Below, piece after piece: positions 1 to 12,410 of a stretch of DNA of 64,000 nt. Both the position numbers and the translations under genes were made by a program. Under the pieces are notes generated by a model. It was not told the origin of the DNA, searched no databases, and worked only from the letters and a program-made list of their open reading frames with translations. Where the stretch lies: positions 186,001 through 250,000 of the forward strand of contig JACCIC010000225.1 in the NCBI GenBank assembly GCA_018907035.1, given 5' to 3'. The first letter of the stretch is position 1. Each line of letters starts with the position of its first letter. This stretch comes from Sycobia sp. Sy_11. Lineage: Eukaryota > Arthropoda > Insecta > Hymenoptera > Epichrysomallidae.

Positions 1-1328
1 AGAGTTATCGTCACAATTTAATGTTGTTTTTGTGTATAAATATTTTACTAGATAAGTGATTTTATCCATAGGGTGCTCCAAAAATGCTGGAGACTCAGAT
101 TACTTTCAAGGTACATTATTTTTAAAAGAAATTAGGCTGTAACCTTTAGAAATTTTCAACGAGGAATTTCAAGGTCAAATCTTTACCAAATGGAAACCTC
201 TTTCTTGACTCTGGCAATAGAAAGAATGTAAAATTTTATGTTCAGGTACGTATTAAAATCCAATATCCAAATAACCTCTAAAGGTCAAATGAAGATTGTC
301 AAGGTCACAACCTTCAGTGAGAAACAGTGTGCGTGTGTTTATTTTTTTGCAGCCACCTTATCGGAGCAGCGCATTGCTAATACTAATATTATCCCGGCAT
401 TTATTGGATGCAAGTAACATTTTATTGCAGTCAGTTGGCTCGAACTTTCCTATGGTTTGGAATAAAAAGAGAAAAAAGCAGAAAAAGAATAATGATGCAT
501 ATAAAACTACTATATCGACGCACAAAGATATTGTCGATCGCCTTAAAATTGATTTTGCTCTCTCATTGCTACAACTACGGCGTCACCTGTTACTTTGGAC
601 CGAGCCAGTCTTTGGAAATCTGACGAACATGTTTTGGATGGGCCTTTCCCATTGTCATGTACGCACATGTTGCAGGGCTTCTTTAATATATATATATATA
701 TCGATACTGAGTAAATTCTAATTTGTAGCCAACCCAAAGAATAACCCTACAATCAGATCCATAAGTAGGGACGTGAAGCGCATTCATATCGATTAATGTT
801 ACAGTTCATTTCATGAAGATTATTTTTAAGTTAAATATTTACCATACAAGCTACAGGATTACTATTATATGTTAATTCACGGAACGAATGTTATTTTCAA
901 TGAATTTTATTCACCTCTCACTTGTCTGTAAATCTTTGACTTACTGACATCAAAAATTCTCGATAAATAAAGCCTGTAATAATATCAATGCTAAATTAAT
1001 GAAACTAAGCAATTTCACTCGCCATTAACTTAGTTCTTATTGCAAATATAATAAGCAGTTTGAAAATAAAACAACAATCTATATTTTTCTTGGAAAAAAA
1101 TTCTTTCGTAAGCCAATTGACTAACTCCATATTTTTAATGTAATCATATCAGTAAAATGCCACATGACCAAATATTAACATTACAATTTATATAAAATTT
1201 AAATGAATTATTGCAATATGATGATTAAAATATTTAATTTCATACTATTATTGAGATAAAATATAAATATAAATAATTATTTACATCTTATTGTAAGTTA
1301 TAAAAATAAATATCCTCTAGTGAATTTA
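1..1328. other. AT-rich intergenic DNA left of SPH1
   Basis: No coding region could be supported. ORFs here are short, overlap on both strands and have no recognisable domain. A short TA run lies near 686-701. The part just below 1329 should hold the 3' UTR of SPH1, but I could not place a convincing poly(A) signal. Confidence 0.5.
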
Positions 1329-4300
1329 TCATATGTCATCGTAACTAGATATTTCATATTCAATCCATGGGATAAAGGTGTAAATACTAGTGTGCACCGC
1401 TACGTTCAATTCCGCAATGCCTTCAGAAATAATGCCAATGACATTTAATTTACCCTCTTCATTTACTTGCATCACAGGACTACCAAAGTCACCCTAATTA
1501 AACAAACACAATATTTTTAATTATAATACTAACAGTCTATAAATCATGGGAAGGACACAAAGAATTTTTATGTGAAAACTAAATAAGAAATTTTATTATC
1601 ATCATATGACTCCATAATATTCAAATTTAGATTAGCAGCAAAATATAGTAGAAATTATAACATATTTTATAAAGTACTTACAAATGAAGGACCCCTTACA
1701 CCGTCTCTAAATGAACCAGTACAGAAATTATATCTATTAATATACATTTCCGCTAATTGACCATTTTGAACTAGTGACGTCATGGAATTCATACACATAG
1801 AATATGACATCACATTATCCTCTATGACCTGCATTTCAGGCGCTACATCGCGATCGCGTACTTGATCAAGTGTTGTAGATCCAAAACTAGCTATTACAAC
1901 AGAGCGTGACGGGTCCACGTCATATGGCGAAAACGGAATTGGTGAAATGTTTTCATTGTATTCAAATTCTTCATCTACTTTAAGTAAGCCTAAATTAATA
2001 GATCTGCCAAGCCTGAAAAGTTAAAACATAAGTAAAGGGACTACTAATTAGTAATATATTGATTCCCATTGAAACAATAGAAATATGTATCTTAAGCCTA
2101 TCTCTACGTAATAGTCTTTCAGGTACTTAATATGTTCTAGTTAAGGTCTATCGAAATGAACTACCTGGCCTCAATCAACCTTTGTTCCGAAATTCCGTCT
2201 ACTCTCAAGCAATCAAATCGCTGCTTCGATTGAGAAATATATACTTAGTAAACAGACAAGAAATCTGAGGTCATGTAACTAATTTTTATAGAACAGCGAA
2301 CTCAACGGTTTGGAATATAAAACACTCGAGCCAAGAGTGCATTGCATCAGAGATAGCTAGGCTGTCAGAATACACCTTGATATAGCAATGATATTTGATC
2401 TGCTGTGTAATCCACTATTAAAGGAAAACACACCTTAATCAGGTAAAAATTACTTTAAAGTTATTTTCAAAAAACTTTTACGGTCAACTACTGTATTCGA
2501 TTATGATCAGTTCTGTAACATATACGAATCAAAGGTGTAAATTATATCTATATATGGATAAAGGTGCTTCCGGTCTTTGGTGTAGTACACAACATATAAT
2601 CGAGGTGTATTGGACTTGTAGCATGCTTTTTTTAGCAATGATATTTGATTGCCAAAATGATTATAATACTTATAATGAAATAAATTAATTGGCCTAAAAT
2701 ACATTTAAATAAATTTAAAAGTCATACTAAAATAAATTTCATGAACCATTTAGGATATATTTGAAAGCTGATATGATTTTATTATTACTAGTGATTAGAA
2801 TTGCAATACAATAAAAATAATAAAATACAATATAATAAAATATAAAAAAATGTTTCTTTCAATTTCAAAAATTGTAATCTTACTATTATTAGAATCAAAA
2901 ATCAATCATATAACTTAAGAAAAATCTGGAATAATTGGTTATATTTTAACAATACAAATATATATTTTGGATTTTTTAAATTTAAACAGATTAATTAAAA
3001 TTATGATATTTTTAAATAGTCTATGAATTTATAATTTTTTGTCGTTTATTTATGATTTTTGGAAGCCAAAAATATGCATATTACCGCATATAGAACCAAT
3101 AAAGTTGAATTATCTAAGAAATATTGATTTACTATATATTGCTTTTATATTTACATTTTAAGCGAAGGGCCTCTTACACCACCTTATAATTACTGAAGTC
3201 TCAAAGCCACAATTTTAGTATTGTTTGTCGGATGTTCTAACATATAATATCGCTTAAGACTAGTTGGCCAATTAATCAATTAGACTTATTATATCATACT
3301 TTAGCTGAAATATCATGTTGAAGTGGTGATTTTTAAGACAGAGTGATGAAAAATAACTTTTACCGGCTGTTATATAATTTGTCATTTGTATACATAACCA
3401 AGAATTATAAAATAACTGTCAAATGAATAAATATCTTATTATTAACTATCTCTTTCTCCGAATGCCTTCTATAGTTCTGTTTATAATACTTATAATAAAT
3501 TTTTCATGCTGTTATAGGGAAGTTTCCAAACGGAAATAATAGTAGGTAACAAATATATTTATAAAATATAAATAATGAAATAAATCAAGTGAATATCCTC
3601 TTACACATTTCGAACGTGATCTGCATATATACGGGAAAGTATAACATTTCGCATTTGTAAAGTCGAGGGCGTCTCGACAGTACTAATTGTTCCAGCAATC
3701 GCTCTAACGTAATCATATGGAATTGTATTTCCAATTTTTGAAGCAATTTTTGCCGTAAGAACAATCCATCTTGCATTATAGAGAGTGCCATCGCTGAACA
3801 AATATTCCGTTTCTCCCTGTCCCAGTTCCGTGCTATAAACTGTTACCACGTTCGGAAATAGTCCTGATTCAGCAGCTAGCCCTCCAATAATTCGTCTTTT
3901 AAAGCCTGTATTAGTAGAAAGTGAATATCATGATTGTATTTTTTTCAGATAGTGAAAATGACGTGGTATTATATATTCATATATATTATTATAACCCTAG
4001 GTCAGAAAATTGTATTAACGTTAAAATTAAATTTCAAGTTCCTGATCCAGAGTTTGATACCATTTTTCTTATTTCCCGGTCAAATGTAAGACTGTGTGAA
4101 ACATTAAACGAACATTTTTGCACTTGCAATATTTTCAATAGTATACACGTCATCCAACATACATTTTTTGAAAACCGAGACAAACTCAAGATAGGGCACC
4201 AAACATGACAAACGTCTCACAATCGAACGTGCACAGAGATGTTGAATAGGTGAATAGATTTAGCATACTTAACGACATTTACAATTGACAAATATTACAC

Positions 4301-5765
4301 AAGGCTGTCTGTTACATCTCAGGCCTACATAAGGTCTCCATGATCTTCTCATTTTATGGTTAGTCGAAGTCGAAAATAAAAGTGGCACTTTCTAAATCAA
4401 ATTTCTGCCTGAAAGTTTGTACTTTCGGCTGAGGCAGCAAAAAATAACATTTTTTTTCAATACTAGTAAAGAATTATGAAAATATCATAATAATAAAAAA
4501 TACCTATAAAATCTTCCAAGTATATAAAGAGACATCGTTTGTTTAATTTTTTTCACAAAAATAAATGTCAGCATAGTTGTTTGTCCTAACAGTTGTTTAT
4601 TACATTTTTTTAATAGTTTATTTATCACATCCGGAGTAAGACGATTATGTTTTCTCTTAAAAATGATCTAACTTTAATGAATGAATTGTCCTTGCATTAC
4701 TTTAAGTAAGACAACGTATAGTAACTTGAAAAGGCATAAACTGAGTTCAGTGGTCGATTCGAATGGCTGGCATTATATAGTAAAACAGTAGAACATTAAG
4801 CACTCTGTGCAGTCAGCGCCACTGAGTAGCTGGTGATTCACAGTTATTTCAAATAACAAACCAAAGAAACAATCTTAAATATTAATATCAAGCAACTTAT
4901 TTAAATAGACACATCTCATCTTGGGGTAAGTACCCAAAAGAAGGTATAATTTTAGTTAATGGACACATTGTTATTGTACAGATGGAAATTACATTACTTG
5001 CACCATAAAAACTTCAAAGCCAAAAAAGTTTTAAGAAACTTTATTCAATTATTGAATAATTTACACATAAGGATATGACAATAATTTATTCAATTAGATG
5101 CAACAACAAATCTTAGATAAGTTGGAAGTTTCAATATGAATTATGTTTAGAAAAATTAGGTCTACATTTTATTGATTTGTATAAATTTTGAAAATTTAAA
5201 TATTTATTCTAATAGTAATATTTTTGACGACGTTATGATTGATTTATAGATTTAGGATGTTTATTGAAGTTTAAATATTGTTGCGAACTAAATTCAAGGA
5301 GTCTCAACCTCATTTTATTCAGTTTACTTTTCCTGCGATCACAAACTATGAAATATATGAGGAGGGTTTAACTCTAATTATACGAACATTTTTAAAATTT
5401 AAAAAATAATATATTGCATCAGATAGCTAGAAATTTTAATCCCCTTTCATTTATTAGTTTTCGGCGACTTGGATATCCAAATACCAATATTCTTAACGAA
5501 TACTCTCACCCGAACTAAGAATCTGTACCAACTGTTAGCCCGCAAGGACATGTCACAGAGTACTAAATGTAAGCACTGATGGATCTTCGAATTCTCATAG
5601 TTATCGAATGGTTTTAATTGTTTAATTGTTATTGTATTTTTAGTCGTAAACAAAATAGAGATTTAATTAATGATAGCAATTGTTAAGGAACAAATTATTA
5701 TATAAACACTTACGTGCGTATACAGTGGTTAAAAAATAGAAGAATAAAATCAGTTTTAACTGCAT
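1329..5765 (-). CDS. SPH1: secreted serine protease homologue, catalytically dead
   Basis: Four minus-strand exons: 5714-5765, 3605-3905, 1682-2012 and 1329-1493, giving 282 residues. Donors read GTAAGT, GTAAGA and GTAAGT, all acceptors end in AG, and intron phases are 1, 2, 0. Exon 1 encodes a signal peptide (MQLKLILFFYFLTTVYA). Exon 2 opens with a basic propeptide, RFKRR, before IIGG, the usual activation N-terminus of chymotrypsin-fold (S1) proteases; there is no clip domain. The catalytic triad is lost: the TAAHC region reads TAKIAS (His to Ile), the DIALL region reads INLGLL (Asp to Asn), and GDSGGP reads GDFGSP (Ser to Phe). Only the Cys pair matching C168-C182 remains. The protein should be secreted and non-proteolytic; a binding, decoy or cofactor role is inference. 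The start codon was chosen because the signal peptide, exon length and upstream motifs match the two paralogues. The fold assignment is strong; the biological role is unknown. Confidence 0.9.
3155..3230 (-). pseudogene. possible fossil of an SPH exon 3 end
   Basis: Inside SPH1 intron 2, the plus-strand sequence around 3163-3182 matches the end of exon 3 at 1685-1703 (GAAGG, CC, CTTACACC with scattered changes) and would encode GGVRGPS on the minus strand. The similarity fades within about 20-40 bp, so it may be a leftover of an older exon duplication or chance. Confidence 0.25.
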
Positions 5766-5826
5766 TTTGATAATGGATGCTAAATTTTAGTTCCACCCAG
5801 TTTATATACTGTTTTAAAACTGATAA
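5766..5826 (-). promoter_or_regulatory. SPH1 core promoter with GATA-type motifs
   Basis: Reading on the minus strand there is TTATCAG (5820-5826), then a TATA box, AGTATATAAA (5801-5810), then CCATTATCA (5768-5776) just before the ATG. The TATA-to-ATG distance of about 40 bp implies a 5' UTR near 10 nt. The same order occurs upstream of SPH2 and SPH3. TTATCAG and CCATTATCA contain GATA-factor cores on the opposite strand; in insects GATA sites are common in gut and fat-body promoters, so tissue is inference. Confidence 0.6.
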
Positions 5827-7850
5827 CAAACGTTCCACATTTGATATAAAAATATGACTATACTTCTCTTTAAAAAATATGAAACACTCATTTCGCATGG
5901 TAATTTGATGTTGAAATTTCATTAAAAATAAGTACGATAAATAAAACTGCTGTCTTCCTTTGCTTCGTTTTTTAAAGAAAATTAAAAGTTGTACTTCAAT
6001 CTTTCTCAGTTAAATGAAACATCCGAGAAAAAAGGTATAAACAAGAATTTCTATAAAAAGTATTTTCAATAATTACAACAACTAGACAAATAGAGTTTTA
6101 CTTCATTTTTGCCTATGCCTATATACAATTTTCTTTTAAATTTAAATCTTGGAGACGACCGATAATTCTGAACTATCCATTGTTTTCTGACTTTCACTAA
6201 CTTTGTATATACCTAAAAAACAATTAAATACAATAATTTAATAATTTGGCTAGATTTTTACGACTCTTTTCATATATATTTTAGACATTGGAAGTTCAAG
6301 ATTGAGTTTTTGTACGAACGTAGTGACAAGAATTTGATAATATATAGAAAGATTATACAAAATCTTTACTTAAAGTTAAGAACTTATATTAGAAAAGCTA
6401 TTATTATTCATTGATCCCAATGTCGATTTTGAACTAGAAGATGATTTGTACTATAATATGATTTATTTATATCATGTTTTCCAAAATATAAGTATTTAAA
6501 TTATACATAATTTTAAATTATATATAACTTTTTTATATTAATCTTGAAAAGGGCTTGTGTCGAAAGCAGAAAAGTCAATAATAATGTACGTCAATTAAAG
6601 AAATTTGAATAGAGAGAAAGAATACTTCATTGGAATCATATTATTTAAATAAATTTCTAATTTTTTTCTCTGAGTTTTAAAGATTTTTAGAATCTCCAGA
6701 TAAAATTTTACTTAATGTTATTTTCGGGTTTCCATTGACCTTGAATATATGACGTAGAATATTATTTTTTTAAAAATATTTTCAAACTATTTTGAAAATT
6801 TTTCAAATAATCGTATAAAATTAAGCATTCTAAATATTTATGACCATGTTGTTTTAGTACATAAATTTTAGCACATAAGCGATTTTATGTATATGAAAAC
6901 CTATCTTCGAGTAGATCGATACGTATTATCTTACGCCACAATATTGAAACATATTTATCTGCAATTTTTGTATTTCTATCGTGCACGATTTTGAAAGCAC
7001 AATATCTGTTTTTTTAGAATTTTGAATTACAAGTAGGTTTCTATTTAAAAGTTCGAATTGAACCTTCAAATGATTCTGATTGGATAAAAAGAAATGACGC
7101 CAAATTGGAATTCAGCCATCTAACTTATCTATTTACCACCTACCTACGAATTGTATCTAAATTAAATAGTTTTACGTGGTCGGTATAAGATCATTTAATT
7201 TTCAATAACTTTTAGGAGCAGAATAATTTAGATTAAAGCTGAAGTCAGCAAAATAAAAGTTTCCAAACCGTTAATCGTATAAAATTATACATTTTATATA
7301 TAGATTGATTAGGCAAAAAACGGAAATTTAATAATTTATCACTGTAGGAAATAAATTTAATAGTGGAATACCATATATATGTACGATCCAACGCGTGAAA
7401 AAAAGTTTCAATGATTAGATTGCACTTAGATGAAATTAAATCCACAGCGTTTTGGAATATAATAATTTTTTTTTATATAAATTCTATTTCGATAAAAGCT
7501 TCTTTTAATAGAAAAAATGGATTACTTTTATAAGTAGTGGATCGAAAATTATATTTCCCTTAAATTAAATTGACTTCCTATTTTTTGGAAACCGTTAACA
7601 TCTAATGTAAATTGTAATACATCTTTAAAGTGAAAATAATTCAAATTGACTGTATATACATACAGTATATACAATGTTGGTTTCTTCTTTATTTCTAAGG
7701 GAGCTTTCACTCTCAAGCATGGCAGTCGCATGGATATTATTCGCCATCCATCTTTTAGTGCCACAACTTAATGCAAGCATCTTCATTTTTTTCTATCGCA
7801 GACAGCATCGTAACTATCATTTGCCAGTAGATCATCAACCCATTTGGGGC
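5827..7850. other. AT-rich intergenic DNA
   Basis: Between the SPH1 promoter and the minisatellite near 7.85 kb I see only short shadow ORFs and poly-A/T-rich sequence. A short imperfect palindrome of TATACA units lies near 7650-7675. Nothing supports a gene. Confidence 0.45.
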
Positions 7851-7854
7851 TCAA

Positions 7855-8040
7855 TAAAGAAGTTGTGGCATTCCGACATGCCTGGATGGTATTCTACTGT
7901 CCGAACACGAAACTCCTCGTAGAATTCGTCTCGAGCATCTAGACATTATATTCTTCCGTCCGAAAGCAAAACTCCCCGTAGATGTCGTCCCGGGACACCT
8001 GGACATCGTATTCCAGCGTCTGAATACGTAACTACGAGAG
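7855..8040 (+). repeat. 60-bp minisatellite, three units (forward orientation)
   Basis: Three diverged units of 59-60 bp. The landmark CCGAACACGAAACTCC recurs at 7901, 7960 (CCGAAAGCAAAACTCC) and 8020 (CTGAATACGTAACTAC). Each unit also carries a CTGGACATCGTATTC-like core. The same family occurs at 48.0-48.35 kb, 40 kb away, so this is a dispersed repeat, probably carried by a transposable element. Confidence 0.7.
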
Positions 8041-8063
8041 TATCAGGAGAAGCCCTCTATAAG

Positions 8064-8087
8064 ATATATATATATATATATATATAA
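8064..8087. repeat. (TA)n microsatellite
   Basis: An uninterrupted TA run directly after the 60-bp minisatellite. Confidence 0.9.
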
Positions 8088-8089
8088 TT

Positions 8090-9481
8090 TATTTTCGTAT
8101 TTTAAATTAAATACCGTGAATATTTATTGGTAACAACTGAAATTCAAGCAAAAAAATGGTTTACGAAATAGCACCTTTTTGAAGCAGACGCCGAGATAAT
8201 ACCTTTTTATACGGAAACGATGAACTGAAATCAAAAATTGTACTTAAACTTCAGAGTTTGATTAAACAAAAAGAAGATTTGCAGCAACATGTCCAAATCG
8301 TGCATTCATGTATTACTTGCAGATTTTGTGAAAATCTTCATTTACCGCAAAGAATCTTTAATGTGCACAAGGCACAAAATATTTTTGCCTTCTTTAACGT
8401 TCTAAATTGTGACTGTCGTAATTTGATCAATACGACATTGCTCCACAAATACCAAAAGTAACATAAAATTCCTGTCAGATTTTTTTTGCAGGCCTTGTTC
8501 TACACAGACGTAAGGAATTGGACGCCGCTCTTGCATAATGATGTTACCGAAAATTAACCTCACAATAAGTCCTCGTCGAATCTCTCCAGCAAGTTGACTT
8601 CGGTAAATTAGTCTACAGTGAATGGAATAAACGATCGAAATGCTGGCATACAGGCCGGTATATAACGACATTGTAACTGAAAAAGATCTGTGATACTTTC
8701 GGAATTTTTTCATATATTTATTTTATTTTAATAACAGTGACTGCTTTTATAATATTTGATAAAAAAACATTTTTTTCTGAGGAATTGAATTATCTACTCT
8801 AAATGAACTGTAATTTAAAAGGATACAATTGAACAAAATTCAACAATTTACATTAAAATTATGTAATATTTTAAAATATATACCTTACATAAAGATCTTT
8901 ATGTTCATTAGATTTTTTTATCTATAGGCATTTTGGGAACGGCCTAACAAGTCCATACCTGTTTTTTAGGAATAATAAATTATGATAAGAAATATTAGAA
9001 AATCGTTGGTCTAAAAAATACCGACGATTTACGACAATTCATTTTTATGAGATTACAGATAGATAGGACTGATTTATAAAATATATTTTTATGAATTTTG
9101 AGTAACAATTTTCAAAGCTACATATATAATATGTGAATACTCATATTCTGCTTGTCGTCTATTTATTATAATTTTAAATCATGTGCATACTGTACTTATT
9201 ATCGCTACTCATTAATAGTTATTACTACTTATTACCACTTATTAATCAGCTAGATATGTCACTCTTTCTGAATAAGTAAATGGTGTGAAAATGAACATGG
9301 CTAGTTAGAAATGATTTCCTTACTTTATTAATTTCTAAAGGACCGGAATTTCAGTATACTTGCTCCATTCATGTTCGATCCTTTACCCATGATGAATGCA
9401 TAATATGAGATACCTTTTGCATTGATTTTTTTATAGAACAGCTCAAATCCCAGTCCTCTAAAGGTTAAATTATAATTTTGG

Positions 9482-9524
<43 letters not shown>

Positions 9525-10770
9525 TTGTGTAAACTATCTTATGCATAAATAAATATATGTAAAGAAATACTATCTTCTCCACCATGTAGCCACTTCGCGT
9601 ATGCATGATCGATGTATATGGAAATGTGCATATATTATACGATATGATATATGCATAAATTATAGTCTGACTTCTGTGTTAGTGAGGCTACTTGCACGCA
9701 GATACACGCTTAATTTTATCGTTATACATACTATGGTTATGTACATACATCTTAGAACTAGGAACTTTTCCTATGTTTCACAATAATTATACATGTATCA
9801 TAGGGCTAGAAAGTTTTTGCCAGGCTTCACTATTACTCTATATATTACTTGCGGCTATATTCATCCATTTTAGAACTAGAATCTTTTTATTATGTTTTAA
9901 TATTACTATACATACAATTCGAGAAAATTTTTTTTTTTGTAAGGATTTTGTATATCGCGTAAGTGGCTTTGTATATAAAACAGCTTTTTACTCAGTCATA
10001 TTGATGGGAAATTATTCTTTAATTCACAAATAGTCTATTTGCATTAAAAAAACGTTCGTAGAATGAAGTTAACTTTTTTTCATAATATGAAATTTCGAAA
10101 TTCCATTATAGATTTAAATAATATATGTTGTCACCATAATGGTGGCAATATAAGCGGTTCTCAAACTCGTCTTCGTATCCATACTTCCCACCATTTGAAA
10201 TGAATAACTTGTTGTCTTTGCAAGGTCTCATTCAAAATTATATTGATTCTTAAATCAATAGCAAAGATTGTACTATACAACCTATGCAAGGCAAGGACAA
10301 TGTGTCTGAAACGATAATTAAAACAATAAAGATAGTGAATCACATTCTTAAATATTTGGAATAAGCTACACCAAAGAATGGTATTATCTCCACAAGATTT
10401 ATAACATACATTATTATTATTGTGATAAAAGCACCCAAAATGGTAATTATAGCGTTATAATTAAATGAAACATATAAATCTTTTCGTTATTATTGGAATA
10501 TGAACAGTTTTCTAAAGTTTTAGAATAAAAATGGTTTTAAAACAATAAATAATTCTATCAATCTTCTATCAATCAATTATTCAAATGAGTATAAAAAATA
10601 CCGGCGTTTCTTGCGTGAGAGACGACCTTCCTCTCTTTCTGACATTCTGGAGCGTCGTTACCAAGTTAATCTTAAATTTATTATTGCACCATTATTTAAC
10701 TTCCATTCGAATTTTGACAGTTTAATTGCAAAATATCACTTTCATTGATCATCCAAAAACTGTACATGTG
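8090..10770. other. AT-rich intergenic DNA
   Basis: Only short overlapping ORFs without recognisable domains. One, near 9692-10033 (plus, 113 codons), is hydrophobic and phenylalanine/isoleucine-rich, as expected from AT-biased noncoding DNA, and I do not treat it as a gene. Confidence 0.45.
9483..9519. repeat. (TA)n microsatellite
   Basis: About 18 TA units without interruption. Confidence 0.92.
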
Positions 10771-10772
10771 TA

Positions 10773-11683
10773 TGAAGGTGGTTCAATAAGTACCGTGTGT
10801 TAAAAAATGAAGACACCACTTCATCCAAAATTTTTTTTTACTTTTCAGCATGATCCTTTTTTAGAAAGATACACTTTTCCGAACGTTCTGGCCATTTTTT
10901 AACCCCTCCAAAAAAAGGATTAACACTCCAAAATAAGCCTCTGTCTCGGCGATGACCTCCCCGTTTGAGCAAAAGTTTTTTCTCACGAGCCATTTCTTCA
11001 TGTTAGAGAACAAGAAGGAGTCGCAGGGAGCCAGATCGGGTGTATACGGGGGATGCGGCAGCAATTGATGACGCAATTCATGCAGTTTGTTACCGACAAC
11101 TCCAGATGAATGTGCTAGTGCGTTATCGTGATGACGCCTTTTTTGGATACCTTTTTTTCACCAAATGTGGCCGTGTCTCCTTCAATTTTTTATCGAAGCG
11201 GTCCAATAACTCACTGTAGTATTGTCCAGTGATCGTTCTTCGTATTTCTAAAAAGTTCATCAGAATGATGCCCTTCGTATCCCAAGAAATCGTCGCCATG
11301 ACCTTTCTGGCTGATGTGTCTTCGCCTTCTTTGGAGCAGATTCACCGCGAGAAATACATTGTTTTGATTGTTATTTAGTTTCTGGTGTTTAATGATGAAT
11401 CCAGGTTTCATCAACAGTCACAACTCGATGGAAAAAGTCCTTTGGATCTCGCTTAAATTGTGCCAAATACTGCTTCGAAGTTAACAGCTTCTTTCGCTTG
11501 CTGTCTACCGTGAGCAATTGCGGCACCCATCGGGCCGATAAGTTTTTCATAACCAACTTATTACAGTCTGAAATTTGTTTTAGCATCGTTTGATAGATGG
11601 CAGCACACGATAATAACACCGGCTAACACCACCCTGAGGAACGTCCTCTGTCTTCCAGCACGGGTATTATTGAACCGTCCTCA
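10773..11683 (-). mobile_element. internally deleted mariner element
   Basis: The ends are imperfect inverted repeats, TGAAGGTGGTTCAATAAG at 10773 and (minus strand) TGAGGACGGTTCAATAAT at 11683. Each is bordered by a TA dinucleotide (10771-10772 and 11684-11685), as expected for mariner insertion. Inside, the minus strand encodes pieces of a Tc1/mariner transposase in at least two frames: VTVDETWIHH (near 11405), HHDNALAHS (near 11130) and HPPYTPDLAPCD (near 11040). The last two hold the second and third catalytic Asp with 34 residues between, so this is DD34D mariner. The element is about 911 bp rather than about 1.3 kb: most of the N-terminal DNA-binding half is missing and the 5' terminal repeat joins almost directly to the catalytic domain. 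It cannot make its own transposase. Confidence 0.85.
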
Positions 11684-12034
11684 TATTATTTCTAAAAGGT
11701 TTTATTGACTATTTAAATCATTAGTCTATACCTGATAAACTATAGATCATTCCATTAAAATTTGTTTATTTGTTTCTAATAAGAATGTGTCCCAAAAATG
11801 GGAGCGAATGCAAAATCATTTCAACTATTACTACATCTATTACTATTATTACTTGAATTATTCTCCGTTACGGGAACCTCTGAGAAGCTGAAGTAGAATC
11901 AATAAAACACCATATAAAATATACGTCGTTGTACACAAATTAACTTTCAAAGAATTGTCCACCGATTTGAATAAGATTGAAACATACCTTAACTCGTATT
12001 CCCTCTGTCCATTAATATTGCACGTACACAATTT

Positions 12035-12410
12035 ATGATAAATGCTTTAAGGCAATTTCATTTTCTTATTGTTCAAATCACAGAATTTATTCGAGATCAG
12101 GAACCAGCAGTACTACAAGAAAATCGCTTTAGCCGCTTCCAACTTAATTATGTAAAGAATTCGTTATATATTTTGGAAGTGATAGACTTCCATAGATATA
12201 TTCCAAGAAAATGGCCGTTAGATCGTTTTGTACAAGCGATATCGAACAGACATGTAAAAGTAGTGGCAGTGCAAACCGCTACAAGTATTTTTAAATAACA
12301 TATTCCGTTAGCCCTTTTAAATATAGAGAGAGAAAATGATGCTCAACAAATCCGTAGCACGTCAGAGAGTGTTTCATCCGTCGGACGAAGGCGGGAGAAA
12401 ATGTTCCCTC
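12035..12410 (+). mobile_element. BEL/Pao-type retrotransposon remnant (end of pol)
   Basis: The plus-strand ORF at 12035-12298 includes PRKWPLDRFVQAIS then VKVVAVQTATSIFK. This is the pattern (PxxWPLGRV..., VRVVxVxTxxGxFKRP) at the C-terminus of BEL/Pao polyproteins, the DUF5641-type tail after integrase. After one stop the frame continues through LALLNIE to about 12410. Integrase, reverse transcriptase and protease are not visible upstream, where a mariner deletion derivative now lies. The following ~300 bp, with CCAAT-like motifs, may be LTR sequence, but I cannot define its borders. The assignment rests on remembered family pattern. Confidence 0.5.

Noticed and set aside
5447..5653. possible endonuclease-like ORF (LLVFGDLDIQIP on the plus strand)
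   Set aside because: Only one short phrase resembles a LINE endonuclease; the rest does not follow the family order.
7674..7922. 82-codon hydrophobic ORF that looks like a signal peptide plus domain
   Set aside because: It runs into the minisatellite, has no recognisable domain, and no supporting exons were found.
9692..10033. 113-codon hydrophobic plus-strand ORF
   Set aside because: Residue content is that expected from AT-rich DNA; no motif or promoter support.
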